Translations under genes and position numbers: made by a program
The notes under the pieces: model-generated
Databases searched by the model: none
Told to the model about the DNA's origin: nothing
Seen by the model: the letters and a program-made list of their open reading frames with translations, nothing else
In this document: positions 1 to 5,869 of the stretch, in pieces
Position numbering within the stretch: the stretch's first letter is position 1
How the letters are laid out: every line of letters begins with the position of its first letter
Origin: Oscillospiraceae bacterium
Lineage (GTDB): Bacteria > Bacillota > Clostridia > Oscillospirales > Acutalibacteraceae
Direction: 5' to 3'
NCBI GenBank assembly: GCA_022508705.1
Contig: JAFLUO010000071.1
Span: 1-9,701 of the forward strand
Length of the DNA stretch: 9,701 nt

Positions 1-542
1 TCACGCTCTGCCTTCATCTGCTTCTCCATGGAATCCTGAATTTCCTTGGGAGGCATAATGTTTTTAAGCTCAACACGGTTAATTTTAATGCCCCATGCGT
101 CTGTTGCAACGTCAAGGATTTCGGTAATCTTTGAGTTGATGATATCACGGGAGGTAAGGGTTGAGTCAAGCTCCATATCGCCTATAATGTTACGGAGAGT
201 TGTTGCGGTAAGGTTTTCAATGGCCATCATGGGTCTTTCAACGCCGTATGTGTAAAGCTTCGGGTTTACAATGCGGTAGAAAACAACTGTGTCGATCTGC
301 ATTGTAACGTTATCCTTTGTGATAACGGGCTGGGGCGGAAAGTCAACAACTGATTCTTTTAAAGTTACTTTCTTTGCAATTCTGTCAATGATGGGAAATT
401 TAACGTGAAGTCCGTTTTCCCATGTGGTGTAGTAAGAACCGAGTCTCTCAATGACAAAGGCATTTGCCTGAGGTACGATTCTAACGTTTGAAACGATGAT
501 TCCGATAATGATGAGTGCGAGTGCTCCTAAAATGAATGGCAT
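1..542 (-). CDS. SPFH/band 7 (stomatin/prohibitin-like) membrane protein, partial
   Basis: This gene runs off the window start, so only about 180 N-terminal residues are visible. The protein begins MPFILGALALIIIGIIVSNV, a single hydrophobic anchor. An SPFH domain follows, with the typical phrases VPQANAFVIERLG, GLHVKFPIID, VDFPPQPVITKDNV, DTVVFYRIV and the late PPKEIQDSMEKQMKAERE that leads into the usual coiled coil. Proteins of this family oligomerise at the membrane and scaffold microdomains. They are often encoded beside NfeD proteins, as here. The start is supported by GGAG eight bases upstream of the ATG. A 188-bp gap holding a long palindrome separates it from the upstream nfeD-like gene, so it may also have its own promoter, but I see no convincing one. 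The family call is secure; the exact role is not known. Confidence 0.93.
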   Translation of the reverse strand, partial: MPFILGALALIIIGIIVSNVRIVPQANAFVIERLGSYYTTWENGLHVKFPIIDRIAKKVTLKESVVDFPPQPVITKDNVTMQIDTVVFYRIVNPKLYTYGVERPMMAIENLTATTLRNIIGDMELDSTLTSRDIINSKITEILDVATDAWGIKINRVELKNIMPPKEIQDSMEKQMKAER

Positions 543-610
543 AAAAATTTCTCCTTTTTTGTTTAAAATTTTTTATTGTTCTTTTAGTAAACGAGATTTA
601 AATTGGCAAG

Positions 611-720
611 AGTGATTTGCGAGAAATTTTTTGTCGAAAAAAGGCGCGAAATCAAAGAAATACTTTGTGTATTTCAAGATTTTGGAACGCATTTTCGGCG
701 GAAAAGGTCCGCAAAGCACT
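611..720. repeat. Long imperfect inverted repeat between the NfeD and SPFH genes
   Basis: Two arms of about 52 bases flank a 5-base loop at 664-668. The inner 7 bp pair perfectly (GAAATAC at 657-663 with GTATTTC at 669-675). The outer ends pair again (AGTGaTTTGC at 611-620 with GCAAAgCACT at 711-720, nine of ten). The middle part matches loosely, around CGAAAA/TTTTCG. There is no T-run on either side, so it is not a simple terminator. It could be a small MITE-like or REP-like dispersed element, or an mRNA stem between two genes of the operon. Confidence 0.6.
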
Positions 721-730
721 GAAGGCACAT

Positions 731-1180
731 TTAATCAGAGTTTACTTTTTTAACAACGAGCGTGGTGTCATTCACGCTTGTTATTATTACCGTTTCGCCG
801 GCGTCTATTATGTTGCCGTCCTCACTGACTGCCCGCCAATAAACATCTCCGCATTTTACCCTGCCGCCGTGAACGCCCGTCGGTTCCTGCGTTACGCCGG
901 ATTTGCCTATAAGCGACGTTTCGGGTTTAACATCGTCTTCGGTTTTCTTTATTTTGCTCTTATACAGCTTTTTGAAAAGTATCATAAACACTGCGCTCAA
1001 CAGAGCAAATATTGCAATCTGCCATGATACTTTCGGAATAATGAGCGAAAGTAAAGCCGTTATTCCCGCGGCCGGCACAAACCAAATTGAAATAAGCGCT
1101 GTTGTGCAAAGCTCAATTACAAGAAAGAAAATCCCGACGACTATCCACATTGCCCATAGATTTTGTAAAAAAAACTCCAT
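731..1180 (-). CDS. NfeD-family membrane protein
   Basis: The product has 149 residues, the usual size of short NfeD proteins. Residues about 10-32, 34-50 and 52-70 form three hydrophobic segments. A charged linker (KKLYKSKIKKTEDD) follows, then a small C-terminal beta-rich OB-fold domain from about residue 86 (SLIGKSGVTQEPTG...GGRVKCGDVYWRAVSEDG..I.AGETVIITSV). That pattern is characteristic of NfeD. NfeD proteins are known partners of SPFH proteins, and an SPFH gene lies directly downstream. The start is supported by GGGGGAG close upstream of the ATG, and the gene begins 13 bases after the stop of the preceding small gene, so the two are co-transcribed. The short form lacks the serine-protease domain of long NfeD proteins. 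Confidence 0.9.
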   Translation of the reverse strand: MEFFLQNLWAMWIVVGIFFLVIELCTTALISIWFVPAAGITALLSLIIPKVSWQIAIFALLSAVFMILFKKLYKSKIKKTEDDVKPETSLIGKSGVTQEPTGVHGGRVKCGDVYWRAVSEDGNIIDAGETVIITSVNDTTLVVKKVNSD

Positions 1181-1193
1181 ATTTCTCCCCCTT

Positions 1194-1508
1194 TCAGTTT
1201 ATCATATTCTCTCTGAATTCATTCATAACCGACTCTTCCATTGAGTTTGTAGCTCCCAAATCGAAGTTTAAAATGCCGCCTCCGCCGCCGGCAGAGATAA
1301 GTCTTACATGTGTTTTACCGAAAACCCTGTCAACAATCGATGTCAGCGCCACATGACCGTTGATTCTGAAATAATACTGCTCATAGACAGTAACCCTGAC
1401 TGCATTTTCTCCGAATCCGGCAGTATATTCGTCTACTATTTCGCCGCCAAGTTTATTGATTTTACTGACAACCTCACGCGGCTCTAAATTTACATAAAAA
1501 TCTTTCAT
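1194..1508 (-). CDS. Small DUF6054-like protein of unknown function
   Basis: The product has 104 residues with no signal peptide and no membrane segment. It contains a central stretch AVRVTVYEQYYFRINGHVALTSIVDRVFG, then a glycine run (SAGGGGG) followed by ILNFDLG. The overall pattern, including the VRVYE-Y...SLT/VALT core and the SAGG block, resembles the DUF6054 family of small Clostridia proteins. I give that as a likely match, not a certain one, and no function is known. I chose the ATG at 1506-1508 because AAAAGGA lies nine bases upstream. An in-frame TTG two codons earlier (1514) would sit only three bases from that site. The gene is packed between the DUF1836 regulator (14-base gap) and the NfeD gene (13-base gap). 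Confidence 0.75.
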   Translation of the reverse strand: MKDFYVNLEPREVVSKINKLGGEIVDEYTAGFGENAVRVTVYEQYYFRINGHVALTSIVDRVFGKTHVRLISAGGGGGILNFDLGATNSMEESVMNEFRENMIN

Positions 1509-1522
1509 ACACAAATTTCCTT

Positions 1523-2083
1523 TTATACAAGGTCATTATACGCATCAATAGCAAGACTTTTTATTCTACTTGCTTTTATTGCCAGTGCCATGGCACGAAG
1601 CGCGGTTTTTAATTTTTTCTCAGCCTCTTCTGTTTGCAAATTTACTCCGTGAACGGAGTCTGAAATGAGATTATCAAGCAGTTTTTCGTCCTCAGCAGGA
1701 ATTTTTTCTGAATTTATAACTATTCTGCAAAGAACGTTATAAAGCTCAAAGTCCGGCAAAATATCGTCGGATGTGTCTGACACCTCACCGTTTATGTATT
1801 CGAGCAAAAATGCAATTTGCTGAAGCTCCATTGACGAACACATAGTGTTAATAAGAATTATTCTTATTACCTGCTGTTCGCCGTACCTTTTATTTTCGGG
1901 ATTTTTAACCCAGCCGCGCCTTACCCAATTCTGTATGGTCGTAGCCTTAAGTCCTGTTATATCGCAAACCTGCGATAATGTTAGACCCTTCGTTACCGCA
2001 AAAAGCGGTTCAATCACCGAATAGCAGTTATTTGCAACCTCTTCTGAATATTTCAGCACCGTTCCCGGAAGATAATCTATCAT
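1523..2083 (-). CDS. DUF1836 family helix-turn-helix regulator
   Basis: The product has 186 residues. A MerR-like winged helix-turn-helix spans about residues 33-80 (LTLSQVCDITGLKATTIQNWVRRGWVKNPENKRYGEQQVIRIILINTM). This is followed by MELQQIAFLLEYINGE and an all-helical C-terminal part. The arrangement matches the DUF1836 family of Firmicutes, which are presumed DNA-binding regulators. The start is clear: GAGGTG lies seven bases upstream of the ATG. It is the first gene of the operon that continues through the DUF6054-like, NfeD and SPFH genes. The operon promoter carries a perfect palindrome in its spacer, which makes autoregulation by this protein a reasonable inference. The ligand or signal is unknown. 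Confidence 0.88.
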   Translation of the reverse strand: MIDYLPGTVLKYSEEVANNCYSVIEPLFAVTKGLTLSQVCDITGLKATTIQNWVRRGWVKNPENKRYGEQQVIRIILINTMCSSMELQQIAFLLEYINGEVSDTSDDILPDFELYNVLCRIVINSEKIPAEDEKLLDNLISDSVHGVNLQTEEAEKKLKTALRAMALAIKASRIKSLAIDAYNDLV

Positions 2084-2113
2084 TTTCCATCACCTCTTTT
2101 TTGTTGTGGCTTG

Positions 2114-2142
2114 ATTATATCATATGTTCATATGACTGTCAA
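2114..2142 (-). promoter_or_regulatory. Consensus sigma-A promoter of the DUF1836/NfeD/SPFH operon
   Basis: On the minus strand the -35 is TTGACA (2137-2142) and the -10 is TATAAT (2114-2119), both perfect, with a 17-bp spacer. The predicted start of transcription is near 2107, giving a leader of about 24 bases with GAGGTG before the ATG at 2083. A perfect-consensus promoter would be very strong if unregulated, so control by the operator in its spacer is likely. Confidence 0.88.
2120..2135. promoter_or_regulatory. Perfect inverted repeat in the promoter spacer, putative operator
   Basis: TCATATG-TT-CATATGA is a perfect 7-bp-arm palindrome that occupies 16 of the 17 spacer bases between -35 and -10. 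Regulators with MerR-like domains typically bind in this position. The first gene downstream encodes a protein with such a domain. The palindrome is directly visible; the identity of its binder is inferred. Confidence 0.65.
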
Positions 2143-2239
2143 ATATAATTTTATGACTTTATTACGCGATTTTTGCATAAAACAGTATGTTTTCTCATTT
2201 TTTCTCTTGTTTACTTAATTTTAAATATTTTTTTATTAC

Positions 2240-2261
2240 GGGACGATGAAGGCATCGTCCC
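2240..2261. repeat. Short perfect hairpin
   Basis: GGGACGATG (2240-2248) pairs perfectly with CATCGTCCC (2253-2261) around the loop AAGG. It is not followed by a T-run on the plus strand. On the minus strand it is followed by A-rich sequence, so it does not look like an intrinsic terminator. It may be part of a dispersed intergenic repeat together with the adjacent heptamers. Confidence 0.6.
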
Positions 2262-2266
2262 CTGCT

Positions 2267-2293
2267 TTCACTCTTCACTTTTCACTCTTCACT
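2267..2293. repeat. Tandem repeat of TTCACTn heptamers
   Basis: The 13-mer TTCACTCTTCACT occurs twice, at 2267-2279 and 2281-2293, separated by one T. The whole can be read as four heptamers of the form TTCACTN. It lies directly beside the kinase terminator and the 2240-2261 hairpin. Its function is unknown. Confidence 0.7.
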
Positions 2294-2331
2294 AAAATAA
2301 AAGGGGCACACTCAATTTCTTGAATGTGCCC
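2294..2331 (-). terminator. Intrinsic terminator of the Wzz/BY-kinase gene
   Basis: Read on the minus strand, GGGCACATTCAA and TTGAGTGTGCCC form a 12-bp stem with one G-U pair around a GAAA tetraloop. CTTTTATTTT follows. It lies about 30 bases after the stop codon at 2362. On the plus strand it would have one A-C mismatch followed by a T-run, but no plus-strand gene leads into it. Confidence 0.88.
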
Positions 2332-2361
2332 AATTTTTTGCATATAAAATTTTAAATTTAC

Positions 2362-3876
2362 TTAATCTTCATCGTTTGATTTTTCACTGCGGCTTTTGCT
2401 GTCACTCTTGCTGTTGCTCGGGCCGTAGCCGTAGCCGTAGCCATATCCGTAACCGTAGCCGTAGCCATAACCGCGGCGACGTCTTCTCTTTGCAAGACCA
2501 TCAGCAGTATTGGACTCTGAATTGTTGAAAATACAGCCTATAACTTCAATGCCCGTGCTTTCAATATCCTCAATTGTCTTTCTGATTCTTCTTGAGGGAG
2601 CAAAGTCATGGCGAACAACCATTACGCACGCATCTGCATACTGAGCAATAATTGAGGCATCGGCAAGAACTCCTGCGGGGGGAGTGTCAATAATAACATA
2701 GTCAAACTCGTTTTTAACAGCCTCAATTATCTCTTCCATGCTGTCAGATGCTAAAAGCTCTGCGGAATCTGCAACTGCCTGGCTTGTTATGAGGAGGAAA
2801 AGATTAAACTTTTCAAAATATTTAATTGATTCGCTCAAAGTCTTTTCGCCGCTGATAACTCCTGCAAGACCCAATTCGTTAGACGCTGAAACGCCGAGAG
2901 TGGAATAAACGGCAGGTTTACGAAGGTCTGCATCAATAAGAAGAACCGATTTTCCGTTCTTGGCAAGAGCTAAAGCAGTATTTGTAGCAACCGTTGTTTT
3001 GCCCTCGTTTTCATAAGAGCTGGAGAAAACGAAAGTCTTGTAGCCGTGGCGCCTTGAACTGCTTTCGAGCTTTGTACGGATTATCTTTAAGGACTCAACA
3101 AACATAAAGTCCATTCTGCGGTCGGAAATAAGCAATTTCTTTGCTGATTTATCCGCCTTTTTAACGTGAGCTATCTGACCGATAAGCCTGCTGTGAAGCT
3201 TGCTTGAAATATCGTCTGCGGATTTAAGCGTGTCCTTAATAAATATGCTCATGCAAATTGCGAGAACTACTATGGCTGCGCCGAAAATAAAGCCGAATAA
3301 GGTATAAGTAACCTTGCTGTTGTCAGCATTCGGTCTTGTGGGCATCTGCGGCTCGTCATAAAGGTTTGCGCTTGTTGACTTGTACGCACTTTCCGTTACG
3401 GTAGGGTAATTGTTAACGTAGCTTGTTGCTATTGCATAAGTCAACTCCGGATTGTTCGTTGTAAAGGTTATTTCAATAATTGAGCGTTCGTCTGCAAGAG
3501 AAGAACTGATCATCCTTTTAACCTCGGAACCCGTAATGTCATAACCGCAGTCCTTTGCGGTAAGTCTCATAAGCGTGTCACTGCCTGTCATAATATCCCT
3601 GTAATTACGGGCAAGCTGAATACCTGCACTGATGTCAGATGAAGACTGCCCCTGGGCAACGGTATTTTCGCTCTTATTATCAATGGCAACTCGGATTGTT
3701 GTGCTGTAATGGGGCTCATAAGTAACCTTTGCAACCGTAAATCCGACTGCTGCGCAAACTACTGCACAAATAGCAATAAGCCACCACTTTTGCGCTACGC
3801 GCTTAACATATTGCATTATTTGCGCAAGGGTTATAGCATTCTCTTCGTTTGAAGGTTCTCTATAGTTATAGTCCAT
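2362..3876 (-). CDS. Wzz/BY-kinase fusion (bacterial tyrosine kinase, polysaccharide chain-length control)
   Basis: The product has 504 residues and joins a Wzz-type membrane domain with a CpsD/CapB-type kinase domain. Two membrane segments (about 32-50 and 191-213) enclose an extracellular part. A proline-containing stretch (QMPTRPNADNS, about 177-187) precedes the second segment. The cytosolic kinase part shows Walker A (SSSYENEGKTT, 285-295), Walker A' (VLLIDADLRKP, 311-321) and Walker B (DYVIIDTPP, 392-400). An E-x-x-K-x-x-R version of the ExxRxxR oligomerisation motif lies at 261-267. The C-terminus has five arginines, then (Gly-Tyr)8-Gly at 469-485 and a Ser/Lys/Asp-rich end. Tyrosine clusters there are the usual autophosphorylation sites. 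Such kinases control exopolysaccharide or capsule assembly, but no glycosyltransferase or polymerase gene is in the window. AGGAG lies eight bases before the ATG. The gene has its own promoter and terminator. Confidence 0.93.
   Translation of the reverse strand: MDYNYREPSNEENAITLAQIMQYVKRVAQKWWLIAICAVVCAAVGFTVAKVTYEPHYSTTIRVAIDNKSENTVAQGQSSSDISAGIQLARNYRDIMTGSDTLMRLTAKDCGYDITGSEVKRMISSSLADERSIIEITFTTNNPELTYAIATSYVNNYPTVTESAYKSTSANLYDEPQMPTRPNADNSKVTYTLFGFIFGAAIVVLAICMSIFIKDTLKSADDISSKLHSRLIGQIAHVKKADKSAKKLLISDRRMDFMFVESLKIIRTKLESSSRRHGYKTFVFSSSYENEGKTTVATNTALALAKNGKSVLLIDADLRKPAVYSTLGVSASNELGLAGVISGEKTLSESIKYFEKFNLFLLITSQAVADSAELLASDSMEEIIEAVKNEFDYVIIDTPPAGVLADASIIAQYADACVMVVRHDFAPSRRIRKTIEDIESTGIEVIGCIFNNSESNTADGLAKRRRRRGYGYGYGYGYGYGYGYGPSNSKSDSKSRSEKSNDED
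2425..2472 (-). repeat. Hexanucleotide repeat encoding the (Gly-Tyr)8 tail
   Basis: Eight 6-bp units (mostly GTAGCC on the plus strand) encode eight Gly-Tyr dipeptides near the kinase C-terminus. Several units differ at synonymous positions (GGC/GGT/GGA and TAC/TAT). That suggests the peptide is kept by selection and is not merely a recent slippage product. Confidence 0.85.
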
Positions 3877-3912
3877 GTCAACTTCTCCTATGCAAAAATC
3901 GTATACAATTGA

Positions 3913-3941
3913 ATTATAGCAAATATATTTTACTTATGCAA
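3913..3941 (-). promoter_or_regulatory. Sigma-A promoter with extended -10 for the kinase gene
   Basis: On the minus strand the -35 is TTGCAT (3936-3941) and the -10 is TATAAT (3913-3918), with a 17-bp spacer. TGC precedes the -10 and makes it an extended -10 site. Transcription would start near 3906, about 30 bases before the ATG at 3876. The -35 lies just past the stop codon of the ABC transporter gene. I see no terminator between the two, so read-through is also possible. Confidence 0.82.
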
Positions 3942-3951
3942 CATTTTTTCG

Positions 3952-5595
3952 CTATTTTATGCTGATTTCGCCGCCCGAAATTTCAATTACTTTACTGCAA
4001 TTACGCAAAACCTCTTTGCGGTGAGTAATAAACAAAACGGTTATGCCGTTTATCTCTTTCAAATTTTCTATAAATTTCTTTTCCGTTTCGGCATCAAGGG
4101 AAGATGTAGCCTCGTCCATTAAAAGAATTCTTCTGCCACTGAGCAACGCTCTCGCAATGGCAAGACGCTGTGCCTGCCCCTGAGAAATTCCGCCGCCGTC
4201 TTCGGAAAGCTGCGTTTCAAGCCCCAAGGGAAGAGCCCCTACAAATTCATCGGCACAAACAATTTTAAGAGCGTTTTCTATTTCTTCGTCCGTTGCATTT
4301 TTATTTAAAAGGGTAATATTTTCACGCAAGGTACCGCTGAAAAGCATATTGTCCTGCGGAACAAATGAAATAAGAGAACGCAGTACATCTGCGCTTTTTG
4401 TGCCGTTTGACGTTTTTACAAAAACGCTGCCCGAAATGGGCTCGTAAAGTCCTGTAAGGAGTTTAAAGAGAGTTGTTTTACCTGCTCCCGAGCGGCCGCA
4501 AATTCCCACAAAATCTCCTTTATCCACCTTGAAATCAGCGTTTTCTATTACAGGCTCGCCGTCATAGTCAAAGGAAAGAGCTTTTGCTTCAATACCCTCA
4601 AAATCTTCATAATCTATATTTTCGAAATCTTTGCTTTCGGTTTTTTCTTCCGTGATTTCCGCAAGTCTTGAGGCAGAGGACACCATACTGAAAAACGAGG
4701 GTATTACCGCCGTTATTCCCGAAATGGGCGACTGAAGCTGATTTACCAACAAAATAAGTGACGTTACAGTGCCAAATGTCATTGTTCCCTTTAAAATGCC
4801 GTTTGCTCCGTATGCAACCGCAGCCAAAAAGCCGAGAGCAAATGCAAAGGAAAATCCAAGCTGAGAAGCTATTGAAATCCCTATTCTTTTAAGCTTTGCA
4901 ATATAGAGCTTTCTTTGCCTTTTAACTGACCGCTGAACCATTTTTTCTTCGATTCCGAAAACCTTGACTGCAAAAAGATTTTCAATAGTTTCCTGCATAA
5001 AAGAGCGTAATTTTCCGTCTTTTTCCTGAACGGTGCGGTGAAGCTTTTTTATGGGATTGCGCAAAATAAGCGCCGCCACGGATACTGCTATTCCGCAAAC
5101 TATAAACACCACGGCAAACTGCCTGTCCAGCGCTAAAAGAGTGACCGCCGCTGAAACTAATTTTACAACATTGAGCACAGCCGCAGGCACAATGTGAACT
5201 GAGTATTCACTCACCACGGAAACGTCTGCCGTGAGCCTTGTCATAAGCTCGCCCGAATGGTAAAAATTCATTTTTGCAAAATTTCCGCCCAAAATGCTTG
5301 AAAATACTTTCGTTTTTAATTCAATTTCAGCTCTGCCCTGGCTTACCGCTTCAAGAAAAGATGCTGAAACGCGGGCGAGCATTTGAATAAGAATTGCCGA
5401 AAGAAGTATTAGCACTTGCTTTTTTAAAAGCTCAAAATCACCCTTTTGAGCGCAGTCAATAACATTTTTGGAAATGACCGCAAAAAGCGTTGTGCACACG
5501 GCAATTAAAGCGTTGAGCAATATAAGCACAGCGCCTTCTACGTTTCTGTTCCCCGTGTTTTTTCTTATCCACATTACTGCGGTTCTATCCTTCAT
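3952..5595 (-). CDS. ABC exporter, fused permease and ATPase
   Basis: The product has 547 residues, typical of a half-size exporter that works as a dimer. The membrane domain (about 20-300) has several hydrophobic segments. The ATPase domain shows Walker A GRSGAGKT (367-374), Q-loop Gln414 in FVPQDNMLFSGTLREN, signature ISQGQ (470-474, a variant of LSGGQ), Walker B ILLMDE (490-495), D-loop SSLDA and H-loop His525. All catalytic residues are present. There is no N-terminal C39 peptidase domain, so it would not itself cut a leader peptide. The gene starts seven bases after the stop of the PqqD-like gene, and GAGGAATAG overlaps that stop. This tight coupling suggests it exports the product handled by the PqqD-like and HPr-kinase-like proteins. 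The substrate is unknown. Confidence 0.93.
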   Translation of the reverse strand: MKDRTAVMWIRKNTGNRNVEGAVLILLNALIAVCTTLFAVISKNVIDCAQKGDFELLKKQVLILLSAILIQMLARVSASFLEAVSQGRAEIELKTKVFSSILGGNFAKMNFYHSGELMTRLTADVSVVSEYSVHIVPAAVLNVVKLVSAAVTLLALDRQFAVVFIVCGIAVSVAALILRNPIKKLHRTVQEKDGKLRSFMQETIENLFAVKVFGIEEKMVQRSVKRQRKLYIAKLKRIGISIASQLGFSFAFALGFLAAVAYGANGILKGTMTFGTVTSLILLVNQLQSPISGITAVIPSFFSMVSSASRLAEITEEKTESKDFENIDYEDFEGIEAKALSFDYDGEPVIENADFKVDKGDFVGICGRSGAGKTTLFKLLTGLYEPISGSVFVKTSNGTKSADVLRSLISFVPQDNMLFSGTLRENITLLNKNATDEEIENALKIVCADEFVGALPLGLETQLSEDGGGISQGQAQRLAIARALLSGRRILLMDEATSSLDAETEKKFIENLKEINGITVLFITHRKEVLRNCSKVIEISGGEISIK

Positions 5596-5602
5596 ATCGC
5601 CA

Positions 5603-5869
5603 CTATTCCTCTATGAGTCCGTGATTTCGCATTTTTTCAATAAGCTTATTTATATCTTTTTCGATTACGTCTTTTGGAGCGTTATAAAGTAAGGCTATTT
5701 CATCAACGATTTGTTTGATAGAGCGGGTGCCGTCTAAGCGTGTGAAAACTTCTGCGCCCACCTCGTTAAAGGTGATTATTCCGTTGAAAGAGAGTCTTGC
5801 CTCCCCCGTTGCAATAACGATGTTTTCCCCTGCAACATTTTTTAAGATATATCCGTCCTTAATTTTCAT
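5603..5869 (-). CDS. PqqD-like protein (RiPP recognition element fold)
   Basis: The product has 88 residues, the typical size of stand-alone PqqD-type proteins. It shows the familiar layout: an N-terminal beta part (MKIKDGYILKNVAGENIVI), then SFNGIITFNEVGAEVFTRLDGTRSIKQIVDEIALLYNA and a final helix with KDINKLIEKMRNHGLIEE. In known systems PqqD proteins bind the leader of a precursor peptide and present it to modifying enzymes. I chose the ATG at 5867-5869 because AAAGGA lies upstream at good spacing and the family begins there. The gene overlaps the end of the HPr-kinase-like gene by 11 bases, so translation is probably coupled. No precursor peptide gene is visible nearby. Confidence 0.88.
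   Translation of the reverse strand: MKIKDGYILKNVAGENIVIATGEARLSFNGIITFNEVGAEVFTRLDGTRSIKQIVDEIALLYNAPKDVIEKDINKLIEKMRNHGLIEE

Larger units (their letters stand above)
2143..2361. other. Intergenic stretch between the kinase gene and the operon promoter
   Basis: This stretch is AT-rich and holds no credible gene. It contains a 9-bp perfect hairpin (2240-2261), a tandem heptamer array (2267-2293) and the terminator of the kinase gene (2294-2331). The part from 2143 to 2239 shows only AT-rich sequence with no structure I can support. Confidence 0.6.

Noticed and set aside
46..255. Plus-strand ORF opposite the SPFH gene
   Set aside because: The minus strand encodes a clear SPFH domain across the whole stretch.
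543..610. Possible promoter for the SPFH gene (TTGCCA, 17 bp, TAAAAG)
   Set aside because: The -10 is too poor to report in an AT-rich stretch.
617..1027. Plus-strand ORF of 136 codons opposite the NfeD gene
   Set aside because: It is the antisense shadow of a well-supported NfeD frame, has no ribosome site and no family-like pattern.
2425..2472. Regular 6-bp repeat as a possible CRISPR or microsatellite locus
   Set aside because: It is in frame within the kinase gene, with no spacers, and encodes the Gly-Tyr tail.
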